A DNA stretch of 20,097 bases from IMG/VR virus record IMGVR_UViG_3300042884_000705, positions 1 through 20,097 of that record, one strand, 5' to 3'. This stretch comes from a virus. The notes beneath the pieces are model-generated. The model made no database searches. It was not told the origin of the DNA and saw only the letters and a program-made list of their open reading frames with translations. Positions within the stretch are counted from its first letter, which is position 1, and every line of letters starts with the position of its first letter. Shown one piece after another: positions 1 to 8,286 of the stretch. The position numbers and the translations under genes were made by a program.

Positions 1-3000
1 GGCGGCAAAGTGCTTGTCGGCCACGTCTTTCTTCGCAATATCAACCTCATTGGCGTCAGCATCAAACAGCGCCGCCGTCACCTTGGCGCGGTCTCCCTTC
101 TGCTTTTCCAGGGTCCGCAAGGTCAGTTCCACCCGCTTGTCCATGCGGGTTTGCCAGTTATTCATCCGCCGCTCGGCCGCAATGCCCTGATCCACCAGGG
201 CCGCAACCGCAGGCCACTTCCGAAACATGCGGCTGGGCCTGCGCAGGACAGACAGAAACGGCGTCAGATCACGCATCTGCGCAGGATCGTCCACCACAAC
301 GCCAGGCGGCAGCCGAGTGTCGGCCCAATTCTCCTTGACCGCCGCGACGTTGCGCTCCCGCATACCCGCCGCCGCCGCGCGCACCGCCCGCCCGGCTGGG
401 CGACCAAACAGCCGCATGAACAAAGCGGGGTCGAAGGGGTTGGCGTAGAGGGAGCCGGTGCCGTCATCGGTCTCCGGGGGCGTCGCAGGCGATGGCGGCT
501 TCAGGTGCTTTTCCCGAATGAAAAACCCGCCGTCCTTGGGGAAGGTGTAGAGGTCCAGCGCGCGGGCTTGCGCGCGCGTGATGCCCTTGCGGACAATGCC
601 GCGCAGCACCTTCCCGCTCTGCGTTGTGTGTTCAATGATTGGCTCGTCGCCGCGCTCAACAGTGCCAGCGGGCTCTTGGGCCGGGGTACGCACTCCATTG
701 GCAGGCGGCGTAATCGGGGCACCATAGGCGGGGGGCGGCGGGGTGCGCGCGGCAGGGACCGCAAGCTGCCGCAGCGGCATCTCCATGTTCTCAATTCTGT
801 CGAAAAGCGCGGTGACGTTGGAGGCGTCCGAAATATCCACGGTTTGCGTGGTGCCAATCCGGCCGGCTGCCGCCTTGTCTAATTGCTTGTCAATGATGAC
901 GATGCGCGTGGCGACGTTGGTGCCGGCTCGCTCAAAGGTTGAAGTCGGAAGGCGAATGTCGGCGACGAAGTGTAGATCCGGGTTCGTGCTGCGCCCCTTA
1001 TCATCGTTGGCGTAGAGCCACTGGTCAAACCGCTTGTCTGCCGCAGGGCCGATCGGGATCAAGGCCACGATACGGCCGCCACCCCGCAGGTGATTCGCAG
1101 CCTTGGCCAGATGCTCTATGGCCATTTTACCGCCCACGCCAAAAGGTGGGTTCATCACGATCACGTCATACTTATTGACGATGTTGAGGTCTTCAAAGGT
1201 GGAGGAAAGAAGCCGGTCGCTCTCCGGGTTCATCACCATTGCCAGCCTGGCGCGCAGCGCGTTGGACGGCTCAATGGCGGTGCGGGCGAGGTTGTCACCA
1301 AACCAGCGGGCAATGGCCCCGTGGCCTGCCGAGGGCTCCAGAACCGCATTGCCGCCGCGAGCGTCAGCCCAGGCCACCATGCGCTGCCCCAGGGGCTCAG
1401 GGGTGGCAAAGTAGTCATTGCCCTCCTGCGATTTGGTGCGGGGGTTTTTTTTCTGCTGCCCGAAGTAGTAGGCTTTGGCCCGGCCGAACGGCGTGGGGGA
1501 CGCATTGCTAAGGCGGTCGGCTTCCTTGCCGCCAATGCCCTCGCCTTCGTGCCCTGGCTCAAAATTGTCGCCGGCCTCAAACGCCCCGATAAAGGCGTCC
1601 TTCAGCGCCCGCGCATCCTCGCCCATGCCCAGGTTTTCGGCGGTGGATGCCCGCGCGGAAATCTTGCTGGCAAAAGCAAACCGCTCCCAATTCGTGCCGG
1701 TGTTCATGTAGCGCAGGATTGCGTTGGATGCCTGGCCCGTGCGGTAGGCGCGGCCTTCCTGCTGGATTGCGGTCGTGGGCGCGACCGGCAACCCGAGGTT
1801 CAGGATGACGCGCTGATACTTTCCCGTCGTGTCGTGGCCGCTCCAGCCGGCGTTCTTGGCTGACTGCACCAGCAAGACAACCGACCCGGATGCGTCGTCT
1901 TGGAACTTGGCATAGCGCGCCAAGTTGTCCCGCTGCTTTTCGTCGCCGTTGACGATAAGCGCCTTGCCTCCAAAAGCTTTCCGATACGCCCGCACCGGGG
2001 CTTCCATGTTGCTGAAGGCAGCCCCGATAAGATCGGCAAATTCCGTGCGAAACTTGCCGAGAACCAAACGAGCCTTGGCCGCGTCGTCGCCCACCCTCGA
2101 ACCAACAAACCGCTTTTCGTCAACATCAAAAGGATTGAAGCCGCCGCCGCCCTTGAAATCGTGAAACACGATCACCTTGCGGCCCAGGTCCAAATGCTTC
2201 TGGACAATTGGGATGGACGCCTCGGTCTTGATTGCCTCTAGGAAATACATGCGGGCGAGGTAGTCAAATTGCTCGTCAATCGTGGCTTCCAGCGTACCCC
2301 AGTGCATGTTTTTACTGTCGGCGCGTCGGCTTTCACTGATCCACGAAAGCGCCTCATCCACCCGGTTGCCGATACGCGAGTCAATGAGAACAAACCGCCT
2401 GTCGTAGTCAGCGTCCACGTCTAGCTTGCGCGCGGACAGTGAACCCTCGCGGCGCAGCCATGTGTTGAACTCCCGCTGCATCAGGCCGCGGTCCACAAGC
2501 GGCCCGGGCTCGTTCAGCTTGCCCGTCTTCATGCTATAGCCGAAATGCTCAATCATGAACCGCTGCTGCGCGGACGGCGTGTTGTAGCCGCTGCTTTCAG
2601 GCTCGGCGCCATACTCAAAGAGATAGCCCTGCGCCCATTCAATGTTCTTCTCGTAGGCAAAGGGCGTGGCGCTCAGGAACATAGCGCGGGGGCGCGCGGC
2701 CCCTTGCGATTCCATCACGCGCCGTTTTACCGCAGCCCGGCTTTCAGCCAGGCGGCTTGTGAGCGGGTCCAGCTTTGCCTCAACCCGCCCAATCTGTGCT
2801 GCCAGTTGGCCAGTCCGGTCTCCAGCCACGCTCACTTGCCTACGAAGCACTCTCAATTCTTCAGCAAGCGCAAAGACTTCACCAACCGCCTCTTGGTTTT
2901 CCATGTCATGCAGGGCCAAGGCGCCGTCTGGATGGAGCGTCAGCGCCCGAAGCGCGGAAAGCGCATTGGTCACAGACGCATCACCGCTTTTCATCAGGTT

Positions 3001-6000
3001 GTGCGCTTCATCCGCGACAACGAGATCCCAAGAGCGCGAGGCCAGCGCGGCGTTCTGGCCGAAATTGGCGTAAGTGGTGACAACAATGCCCTTGCCGGCA
3101 TCTTTGGTGTCAGCAAGGCGCGTAATCTTCAGGCCAAGATCGCCGCCCGAGTTTGCCCAATCGCTGCCTACTTTTTCGTCGGGCACGACGATCAGGATGT
3201 TGGTCTTTCCCTGGCGCTGGAACCGCTTAATGACGCCCAAGCCGGTGTAGGTTTTACCAGTGCCGGTGCCGTTGGTGAACAGCATCCCGTACCCGTCCGG
3301 CTTTGCAAACCGATCCTCGGTTTTGGCTACATCCTCCTGCTGGCCGGGCAAAAGCACCGGCAGCGTGGCGCGGATGTTGGTGATGCCAGGCTGTAGCGCG
3401 AGGCTTTCAGCCGCGCGCTGCGCGGCTAAGGCTTGGTCGCGGCTAAGGTTCCCCGAAGGGCTCGGCGCAACTGCACCGCCTGCCGCCGATCCAGACGATA
3501 CTCCATCGAGGCCAAGGAGATCGCCTCGGCCATCGAAATCACCTCCGGCAGCGATGCCCTCAAGGCTCCCTGCTGGGTTTCCAGCAGAAAACCCGAAATC
3601 GCCTCGTTCTCCACCAGCAGGGGGGCTACCAACCGATGAGCCAGAATCACCCGGTTGTCCTGCGTCGAGCGTTCCGCCAGCGCGTCCACCCGCGCCACTG
3701 CCGCTTCCATTTCCTCCGGTGGGGTTGCCATCACTTCCCGCCAGAACGGATTGAGCGGCTGGCTGGCCGCCACCTGATTCCAGATTTCCCAGGGTGCTTG
3801 CTGCATTGCTGCCTCCTACTTCGTTGCTTTGGGCGCCCGCCCCGTCGCTAGATCCTGCGCCCGCTGGACCAGAAGGGGGTCGTCCTCCGCTCGGGCCTGG
3901 CGGAGCATTGCCGTCGCCAGCATCCGTTCCGCCACCAAAGAGGTCGGGGCCGCCGCCTTTTCGGCTGCGGGCTTCTTCGTCGCGTCGCTTGATCCGCTCA
4001 TTGATGATCCTCAGAATTTGGGCGCCGCCGATCTCTGGATCGCCCAGAAGATTTACGCCCGGCTGACTTTTGCGCGCCTGCTCGGCATAATCCAAGAGAA
4101 TTGTTGCTACGGCATCGCGGCCACGGGGCTTCGTGTATTCCGTGTCGCGGAACATCGTGGCCAGAAAGCCAAGCGTAAGCGGCGAGGCTTGATCCTCGAA
4201 AATGCTGGCTTGCCCAATTAGGGAAGCGATGCGCGTGTTGCTGTCGCGAGCCCGGCGCACGATGCTGACTGCGGCCAGCAGGTCCGGCGTGATGTCCACA
4301 CCCGGCGCGATCAAGCCTGCGTCGGCCTCCCGGCGCATGAGCGCCCAGGTCCCCGCCACGTCCAGCAGCGCGCCACCGATGGCTTTGATGTCGCTGTCGC
4401 CGGCCTCAAACACCTCGGCAACAAGCGTGCCGTCGCGATAGGCCGCCTGGAGCAATGCGGCTTCAATGCGGCGCCGGCCGTCCTGCGTGATGGCGCCGTC
4501 GCCGTCCATCATTGCGGCGCGGTCTGCCTTGGCCACGGCTTCATTCATGAAGGCCACAACAAAGGGCCGGTTTTCGGCGGAAGTGACGCTTCCGCCCCGG
4601 AATTTCTCAATGGCCGAGCCCAGCGCCTGGGCATCGGCAGCGGCGCGCTCAACGGGCGACATAGCGAGTGTGGTGCGCTCGTTGCTGGCCCTGGTGTATT
4701 CGGCCCGAGCCGCGTCATCCATCTTGGTCTGCCGCACACGCACCAGAACGGGGGCCTGCATGTCGGCCGTGTCGTAGCCCTGGCCTTCCAGCCATTCGCG
4801 GTACGCCTGGGCCGATGGCATGTCTTCTTCGTAGGCGCGGCGCAGCGCCATGGTGCGCCCGTTGCCGCTTTCCACCACACCTTCCGGCGAGACAACAGGG
4901 GCGCCGTCTGCCGTTGAGGGGTTTTCGCCCAACAGCGCCGGGTTTAGTCCCTGCGCCATGCTGGCAACCTGCGCCATTGACGCGGCCCGTGTGCGGTCGC
5001 GCGGCTGCAATTCCTGGGGATAGTCGGGATTGGGCCGCCCGTTGTCGTCGTTTGACACGACCAGCGCGGACACGTCGTGCACCTCATAGGTGACTTGAAT
5101 GGGTATGCCGGATGGCGTGAAAATTGTCGCGCGGCGGTCGCTGCCTGCGGTCTCGGGATCACGTTCCGCCACAATGCGCGTCGGCGCGGCATTCGGTACG
5201 GCGGTCGGCGCTTCCGGCTGGTCGAGGGTGGAAAAGTCAAAGGCGCGAACAGCCGCCCGATCATCCATCAGGTCGGCCACATCATCCGCAACCTCGGCAC
5301 TCGTGGCAAGGTAAATCGGTTTCAGGGTGGGCTTCACCGCCTCGGGGTCAAGGCCCATCTCAACCGCATCGGCCAGCACCGCCCGCGCCCAGGCGCGAAA
5401 CTTCACCACGCCTTCCTCAATATAAATCAGGCCGAGTTCAATGCCAGCAGCCAGCACCGAGGGATCAATCCCCGCGTTGACGCGCTGGCCGGACGCCTTG
5501 ATGGCCGCGGCAAACTTGGCTTTGGCCGCTGCCTTGCGGGCCTCAAGGTCGGAGGCCGGGGCAGTTGGCGCCGCTGGCTGCGCCGGAGTTGTGACATCGG
5601 GCGCCGGACTTGTGACATTCTCCCCATCGGAACCCGTTGGATTGCCTGGGGTCGGCGCAGGAGTTGTGACATTTGGGGCAGGGGGCTGTGACGTAGAGGG
5701 CCGATCCTGGGGCGCCTCGGGCTCCGGCTGGGGCGCTGGCGCTTGGGGTTGGCTGGTTTGCCCCAAAGAATGCCGCACCGCCGCAGCGATGGCCTGCTCT
5801 CTTGTCCAAGACTCAAGCCTGCTCTGCACCGCAATGGCGCCCGATCCGCCTGATCCGGCGTAATTAACATACCAATTCTCGGGAAATGACTTGAACGGCG
5901 GATCGCTGGCGAGTTCGTAGGTTGTTCCTGATGGTGTCGCCGCAACGGCGCCAGCCTCAAGGGCTGCGGCAAGTTCTTCGCTGCTGCGCACCTGGCGCGG

Positions 6001-8286
6001 GGGCTGGCTGGGTTCTTCTCCTGCGTCTTGCTCAGGCGCCGAAGGTGCCTCGGCTTCCTGGGCAACGCGCCGCAGGGCCGCGTCAACCGACAAGCCTTCT
6101 TCCGCCATGTAGCCCTGCACCGCAGCAACATCGCCTGGCGCCAAGGTGATGTTCAGGCGCCGTGCCGCAGTTTCAATGCGGCGCGTGATGGCGTCGGGCG
6201 CGGGCGCGGGCGTGGCGGGTGGCTGGGGCGGTTCTGGCGCAGGCTGTGAGGGCGCCTCACTCTGCGGCGGCGTGGGTGCTGCCTCTGGCGCAGCCGGGGC
6301 GCTTGGCGGCGTTTCGGGCGCGGGCGGCGCCTGGTTGGGCTGCGGATAGATGCCGCCAACCACGCCTTCCTGATTCTGCGCCGCGAGCCCGGTCATAAGC
6401 GCCGCGAAATCCTGCTCGGTCGCCGGCGGGCGCATGAGCTGCGTGACCGGCATACCATTCGGGTCATAGACCTGAATGATCTGGTCCTCGTCGTCCACGG
6501 TCCAGCCTGGCGGCAGGCTGCCCGCAATGCGCTGAACCCCGGCCGCGCGATCGGCCTCTGACTGCGCTTCTTCCTGCGCCGCCTGCTGCTCCTGCAGCTC
6601 GGGCGTAGGCGTCGGGGTGTTCAGCGCTTCCTCAAGCGAAGGCCGGGTGTTATTCGGCAGAACCGTGGGGACCGCCGCCCCGCCTGGGGGAGACGCCAAG
6701 GGAAGTGTTGCCCCAGGCGGCGGCGGCGGCTCGCCCGATGGGGGCGCCGCGGGCGGAACCGCAGCCGCGCCGGTCCCACCAGCCGAACCGGGAACAGGCT
6801 GTGCAAGGCCAGTGAAATCAGCCTCGCCCAAAAACCGATCAATGCCGCGCTCGGGCTGCGCGCCTAGCTGCGCTTCTACCGCCGGCGGCAGGCTTGGCGC
6901 TCCGGCTGTGGTCATGTTCGGCACCGGCTCAATGGCCTGGGCGCCGGTTCTGCCCATGTTGCGCGCTTCTTGCAGCGTGGCGATTGCCGTGGTGCCAACC
7001 GCTTGCGGCCCGGCACCGAGCATTTCCATCAAGACCTCGGAAGGCGTCACCTTGCCCTCGGCGAAGATGCCCGCAGCCGCCTCGCCCGCGCCCTCAAAGC
7101 CGATTTCAATACCCATGTTCCGCAGGCCGGTCATGGTATTGCGGAACACCCCAGCGCCAGGCCGCAGCCCCCGCGCTAGGCCAAGGCTTGCCGTGTCGGC
7201 CAGAGCAGGCCCAAACCCGCCCCGCTGTGCCGCCTGAAATTCCTTGCGCATGGCGCCCATGTTGCCACGCAGCCAAGCCTCAACGGCCGCGCCATCTTCG
7301 CCATCCACGCCTTCAGACGCCATCCGCTTTGAAAGCGCCTCAACAAAGCGCGGCCCCACATCGGCCGCATAGCCACCCAGGAATTGACCAGTGAGCATCC
7401 CAGGGGCGCGCGCCACCACACCGCCCGCCAGCGCGCCAACAAGCCCCGGGATCTGCGACGGCAGGCTTTCCACGGATGCTTGCTGCACAATACCGCCGAA
7501 ATCGCTGCTCAGAATGCGCCAGGCGTCCCTGTACCGCCCGCTGTCCACCGCCTCCGCAAGAGCCTGAACATTGGGGTTCCGCAAAAACTCCTGCTGGTCG
7601 GCGCGCGACTTGATGAACGATTGGATGGCGCCGCCCAAAGCGCGCTCAGTACGATCGCGCAAACCCTGCCGCTGATCCGGCGACAATTCGGCCCAAAGCG
7701 GCGCTTCCGCAGGGGTCGCCCCGCCATCGGCTCTATCGGCCAAGGCGAGGGCTTCCATCATGCTTTTGGCGCCGGTTAGGGATAGGCCCTGCTTGAATGT
7801 CTCCCAGCCCGAACGAAGCTGATCCCCCGCCCGCTCAAGCCCGGTCGCCTCGCCATAGGTGATGCGCTGCCCGCCAAAGGATTCGGGGCTATCCATTTGA
7901 AGCGGGCGCGCGGTTTCTGCCAGCAATTCATGGCCGCGATCAGGGACAAAGCCCAGGCGAGCAATGCCCTCATTGATTCGCGTCCCGCGCAATGAAAGCG
8001 GGGTTTGCTCCACCTGCGGGCCTGGGTATTCCTCAATCTGCCGCTGCGCTGGTTCGGCCTGCGGCGGCAAGGGGAGATCCGGCGCCGGGCGTTGCGGCGG
8101 CGGTTCAGCCTCGGGCAATGACATGAAGCTGGATGGCGTGAAGCCAATCAGTCCCGCGCCGCTCGCGCGTGGCGTGGCTATGCCTCGCTCTTTGTCAAGA
8201 AACGCTTTGGCCGCACGGGCAGCCGCGCGCTCGTCGCCAGCCTCAATCTCAAGGATGCGCCCGTCAGGGAGTTCTACTTCAATCAA
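1..8286 (-). CDS. Giant polyvalent phage protein (ParB-like, SF2 helicase and adenine methyltransferase), C-terminus outside window
   Basis: I checked every in-phase triplet from 8286 to 1 and found no stop: 2,762 codons, still open at the edge. The start is TTG at 8286; an in-frame TGA lies at 8307-8305, GGGGAG sits upstream, and the codon overlaps the previous gene's stop by 4 bases. Layout by residue: 1-35 short domain (IEVELPDGRILEIE); about 270-410 Gly/Ala-rich hydrophobic stretch like internal virion proteins; 430-1000 mostly Pro/Ala/Gln linkers; about 1050-1260 ddrB-like ParB domain (RDR 1096, ESGNGR near 1140); helical region to about 1425; Gly/Ser linker 1430-1620; SF2/SNF2-like helicase with GTGTGKT 1673-1679, DEAH 1759-1762, SATP 1872-1875 and QEGRAYRTGQ 2176-2185; class I N6-adenine methyltransferase with EPSAGHG 2317-2323 and NPPF 2379-2382; then GGFFIREKHL near 2590 and an SLYANPFDP-type polyvalent region. 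Known relatives: P1 DarB and Bcep22-type giant virion proteins. I infer an injected anti-restriction/DNA-processing protein. Confidence 0.93.
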   Translation of the reverse strand, partial: MIEVELPDGRILEIEAGDERAAARAAKAFLDKERGIATPRASGAGLIGFTPSSFMSLPEAEPPPQRPAPDLPLPPQAEPAQRQIEEYPGPQVEQTPLSLRGTRINEGIARLGFVPDRGHELLAETARPLQMDSPESFGGQRITYGEATGLERAGDQLRSGWETFKQGLSLTGAKSMMEALALADRADGGATPAEAPLWAELSPDQRQGLRDRTERALGGAIQSFIKSRADQQEFLRNPNVQALAEAVDSGRYRDAWRILSSDFGGIVQQASVESLPSQIPGLVGALAGGVVARAPGMLTGQFLGGYAADVGPRFVEALSKRMASEGVDGEDGAAVEAWLRGNMGAMRKEFQAAQRGGFGPALADTASLGLARGLRPGAGVFRNTMTGLRNMGIEIGFEGAGEAAAGIFAEGKVTPSEVLMEMLGAGPQAVGTTAIATLQEARNMGRTGAQAIEPVPNMTTAGAPSLPPAVEAQLGAQPERGIDRFLGEADFTGLAQPVPGSAGGTGAAAVPPAAPPSGEPPPPPGATLPLASPPGGAAVPTVLPNNTRPSLEEALNTPTPTPELQEQQAAQEEAQSEADRAAGVQRIAGSLPPGWTVDDEDQIIQVYDPNGMPVTQLMRPPATEQDFAALMTGLAAQNQEGVVGGIYPQPNQAPPAPETPPSAPAAPEAAPTPPQSEAPSQPAPEPPQPPATPAPAPDAITRRIETAARRLNITLAPGDVAAVQGYMAEEGLSVDAALRRVAQEAEAPSAPEQDAGEEPSQPPRQVRSSEELAAALEAGAVAATPSGTTYELASDPPFKSFPENWYVNYAGSGGSGAIAVQSRLESWTREQAIAAAVRHSLGQTSQPQAPAPQPEPEAPQDRPSTSQPPAPNVTTPAPTPGNPTGSDGENVTSPAPDVTTPAQPAAPTAPASDLEARKAAAKAKFAAAIKASGQRVNAGIDPSVLAAGIELGLIYIEEGVVKFRAWARAVLADAVEMGLDPEAVKPTLKPIYLATSAEVADDVADLMDDRAAVRAFDFSTLDQPEAPTAVPNAAPTRIVAERDPETAGSDRRATIFTPSGIPIQVTYEVHDVSALVVSNDDNGRPNPDYPQELQPRDRTRAASMAQVASMAQGLNPALLGENPSTADGAPVVSPEGVVESGNGRTMALRRAYEEDMPSAQAYREWLEGQGYDTADMQAPVLVRVRQTKMDDAARAEYTRASNERTTLAMSPVERAAADAQALGSAIEKFRGGSVTSAENRPFVVAFMNEAVAKADRAAMMDGDGAITQDGRRRIEAALLQAAYRDGTLVAEVFEAGDSDIKAIGGALLDVAGTWALMRREADAGLIAPGVDITPDLLAAVSIVRRARDSNTRIASLIGQASIFEDQASPLTLGFLATMFRDTEYTKPRGRDAVATILLDYAEQARKSQPGVNLLGDPEIGGAQILRIINERIKRRDEEARSRKGGGPDLFGGGTDAGDGNAPPGPSGGRPPSGPAGAGSSDGAGAQSNEVGGSNAASTLGNLESGGGQPAAQSVLAGSDGNPTGGNGSGSGAGGRAGGTLDAGQPGDSGSSVGSPPAGGERGDFGFSAGNPAGSLEGIAAGGDFDGRGDLLGLDGVSSGSAAGGAVAPSPSGNLSRDQALAAQRAAESLALQPGITNIRATLPVLLPGQQEDVAKTEDRFAKPDGYGMLFTNGTGTGKTYTGLGVIKRFQRQGKTNILIVVPDEKVGSDWANSGGDLGLKITRLADTKDAGKGIVVTTYANFGQNAALASRSWDLVVADEAHNLMKSGDASVTNALSALRALTLHPDGALALHDMENQEAVGEVFALAEELRVLRRQVSVAGDRTGQLAAQIGRVEAKLDPLTSRLAESRAAVKRRVMESQGAARPRAMFLSATPFAYEKNIEWAQGYLFEYGAEPESSGYNTPSAQQRFMIEHFGYSMKTGKLNEPGPLVDRGLMQREFNTWLRREGSLSARKLDVDADYDRRFVLIDSRIGNRVDEALSWISESRRADSKNMHWGTLEATIDEQFDYLARMYFLEAIKTEASIPIVQKHLDLGRKVIVFHDFKGGGGFNPFDVDEKRFVGSRVGDDAAKARLVLGKFRTEFADLIGAAFSNMEAPVRAYRKAFGGKALIVNGDEKQRDNLARYAKFQDDASGSVVLLVQSAKNAGWSGHDTTGKYQRVILNLGLPVAPTTAIQQEGRAYRTGQASNAILRYMNTGTNWERFAFASKISARASTAENLGMGEDARALKDAFIGAFEAGDNFEPGHEGEGIGGKEADRLSNASPTPFGRAKAYYFGQQKKNPRTKSQEGNDYFATPEPLGQRMVAWADARGGNAVLEPSAGHGAIARWFGDNLARTAIEPSNALRARLAMVMNPESDRLLSSTFEDLNIVNKYDVIVMNPPFGVGGKMAIEHLAKAANHLRGGGRIVALIPIGPAADKRFDQWLYANDDKGRSTNPDLHFVADIRLPTSTFERAGTNVATRIVIIDKQLDKAAAGRIGTTQTVDISDASNVTALFDRIENMEMPLRQLAVPAARTPPPPAYGAPITPPANGVRTPAQEPAGTVERGDEPIIEHTTQSGKVLRGIVRKGITRAQARALDLYTFPKDGGFFIREKHLKPPSPATPPETDDGTGSLYANPFDPALFMRLFGRPAGRAVRAAAAGMRERNVAAVKENWADTRLPPGVVVDDPAQMRDLTPFLSVLRRPSRMFRKWPAVAALVDQGIAAERRMNNWQTRMDKRVELTLRTLEKQKGDRAKVTAALFDADANEVDIAKKDVADKHFAA
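3426..3806 (-). CDS. Nested small gene 2 (126 aa), +1 frame inside the giant gene, unknown function
   Basis: ATG at 3806 is preceded by TAGGAGG with a five-base spacer, about as good a ribosome site as any in the window. The 126-residue product has balanced, protein-like composition: MQQAPWEIWNQVAASQPLNP at the N-terminus, then Glu/Ala/Leu-rich helices (VAPLLVENEAISGFLLETQ; LPEVISMAEAISLASMEY; LDRRQAVQLRRALRG). This differs from ordinary shadow frames in this window, which are Arg/Pro/Trp-rich. Codon third positions are dominated by G/C (gtg, gcg, ctg, gag, cag). The overlapping giant frame is low-complexity Gly/Ser here, which is what a shadow of this gene would look like. I see no signal peptide or transmembrane helix. 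It may act with nested gene 1. I do not recognise the family; a structural or chaperone role is only a guess from context. Confidence 0.65.
   Translation of the reverse strand: MQQAPWEIWNQVAASQPLNPFWREVMATPPEEMEAAVARVDALAERSTQDNRVILAHRLVAPLLVENEAISGFLLETQQGALRASLPEVISMAEAISLASMEYRLDRRQAVQLRRALRGTLAATKP
3812..3818 (-). promoter_or_regulatory. Ribosome binding site of nested gene 2, overlapping the stop of nested gene 1
   Basis: The minus strand reads TAGGAGG followed by CAGCA and ATG. The TAG at the start is the stop codon of nested gene 1, so a terminating ribosome lies directly on the Shine-Dalgarno of the next gene, an arrangement typical of translational coupling. Confidence 0.7.
3816..4001 (-). 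CDS. Nested small gene 1 (61 aa), +1 frame inside the giant gene, unknown function
   Basis: This 61-codon frame starts at ATG 4001, with AGGA six bases upstream (inside TGAGGAT), and ends at TAG 3818-3816. It lies wholly within the Gly/Ser linker region of the giant gene, in the +1 frame. The product begins MSGSSDATKKPAAEK and continues as a basic/acidic, probably helical peptide (MLATAMLRQARAEDDPLLVQ), with no membrane segment or domain I recognise. Codons end mostly in G or C, as expected for a used frame here. Its stop codon forms part of the Shine-Dalgarno of the following nested gene, suggesting translational coupling. It could still be a chance frame: it is short, and no homologue was tested. 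Confidence 0.5.
   Translation of the reverse strand: MSGSSDATKKPAAEKAAAPTSLVAERMLATAMLRQARAEDDPLLVQRAQDLATGRAPKATK
4007..4012 (-). promoter_or_regulatory. Ribosome binding site of nested gene 1
   Basis: The minus strand reads GAGGAT, then CATCA and ATG at 4001; the AGGA core is six bases from the start. In the giant frame this stretch encodes part of an Arg/Ile/Glu helix, so the match is not forced by a Gly-Gly codon pair. Confidence 0.5.
5589..5672 (-). repeat. Three-copy V-T-[TS]-P-A repeat in a linker of the giant protein
   Basis: The plus-strand nonamer TTGTGACAT occurs at 5589, 5610 and 5664. The spacings are multiples of three, so the giant protein carries VTTPA, VTSPA and VTTPA within a Pro/Ala/Thr-rich stretch. 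It is best read as an expanded disordered linker; the in-frame spacing argues against an operator. Confidence 0.55.

Noticed and set aside
10-882. Plus-strand open frame of 290 codons opposite the giant gene
   Set aside because: Arg/Gly/His-rich composition, no ribosome site I can see, and exactly antisense to the methyltransferase and downstream region in the frame expected for a high-GC shadow.
2545-3396. Plus-strand open frame of 283 codons opposite the helicase
   Set aside because: Antisense to conserved helicase motifs; His/Arg/Gln-rich with no recognisable domain.
5427-6131. Minus-strand frame of 234 codons in another frame of the giant gene's linker
   Set aside because: Extremely Arg/Pro-rich, the typical shadow of Pro/Ala-coding DNA, with no good ribosome site. 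It contrasts with the nested pair at 3426-4001.
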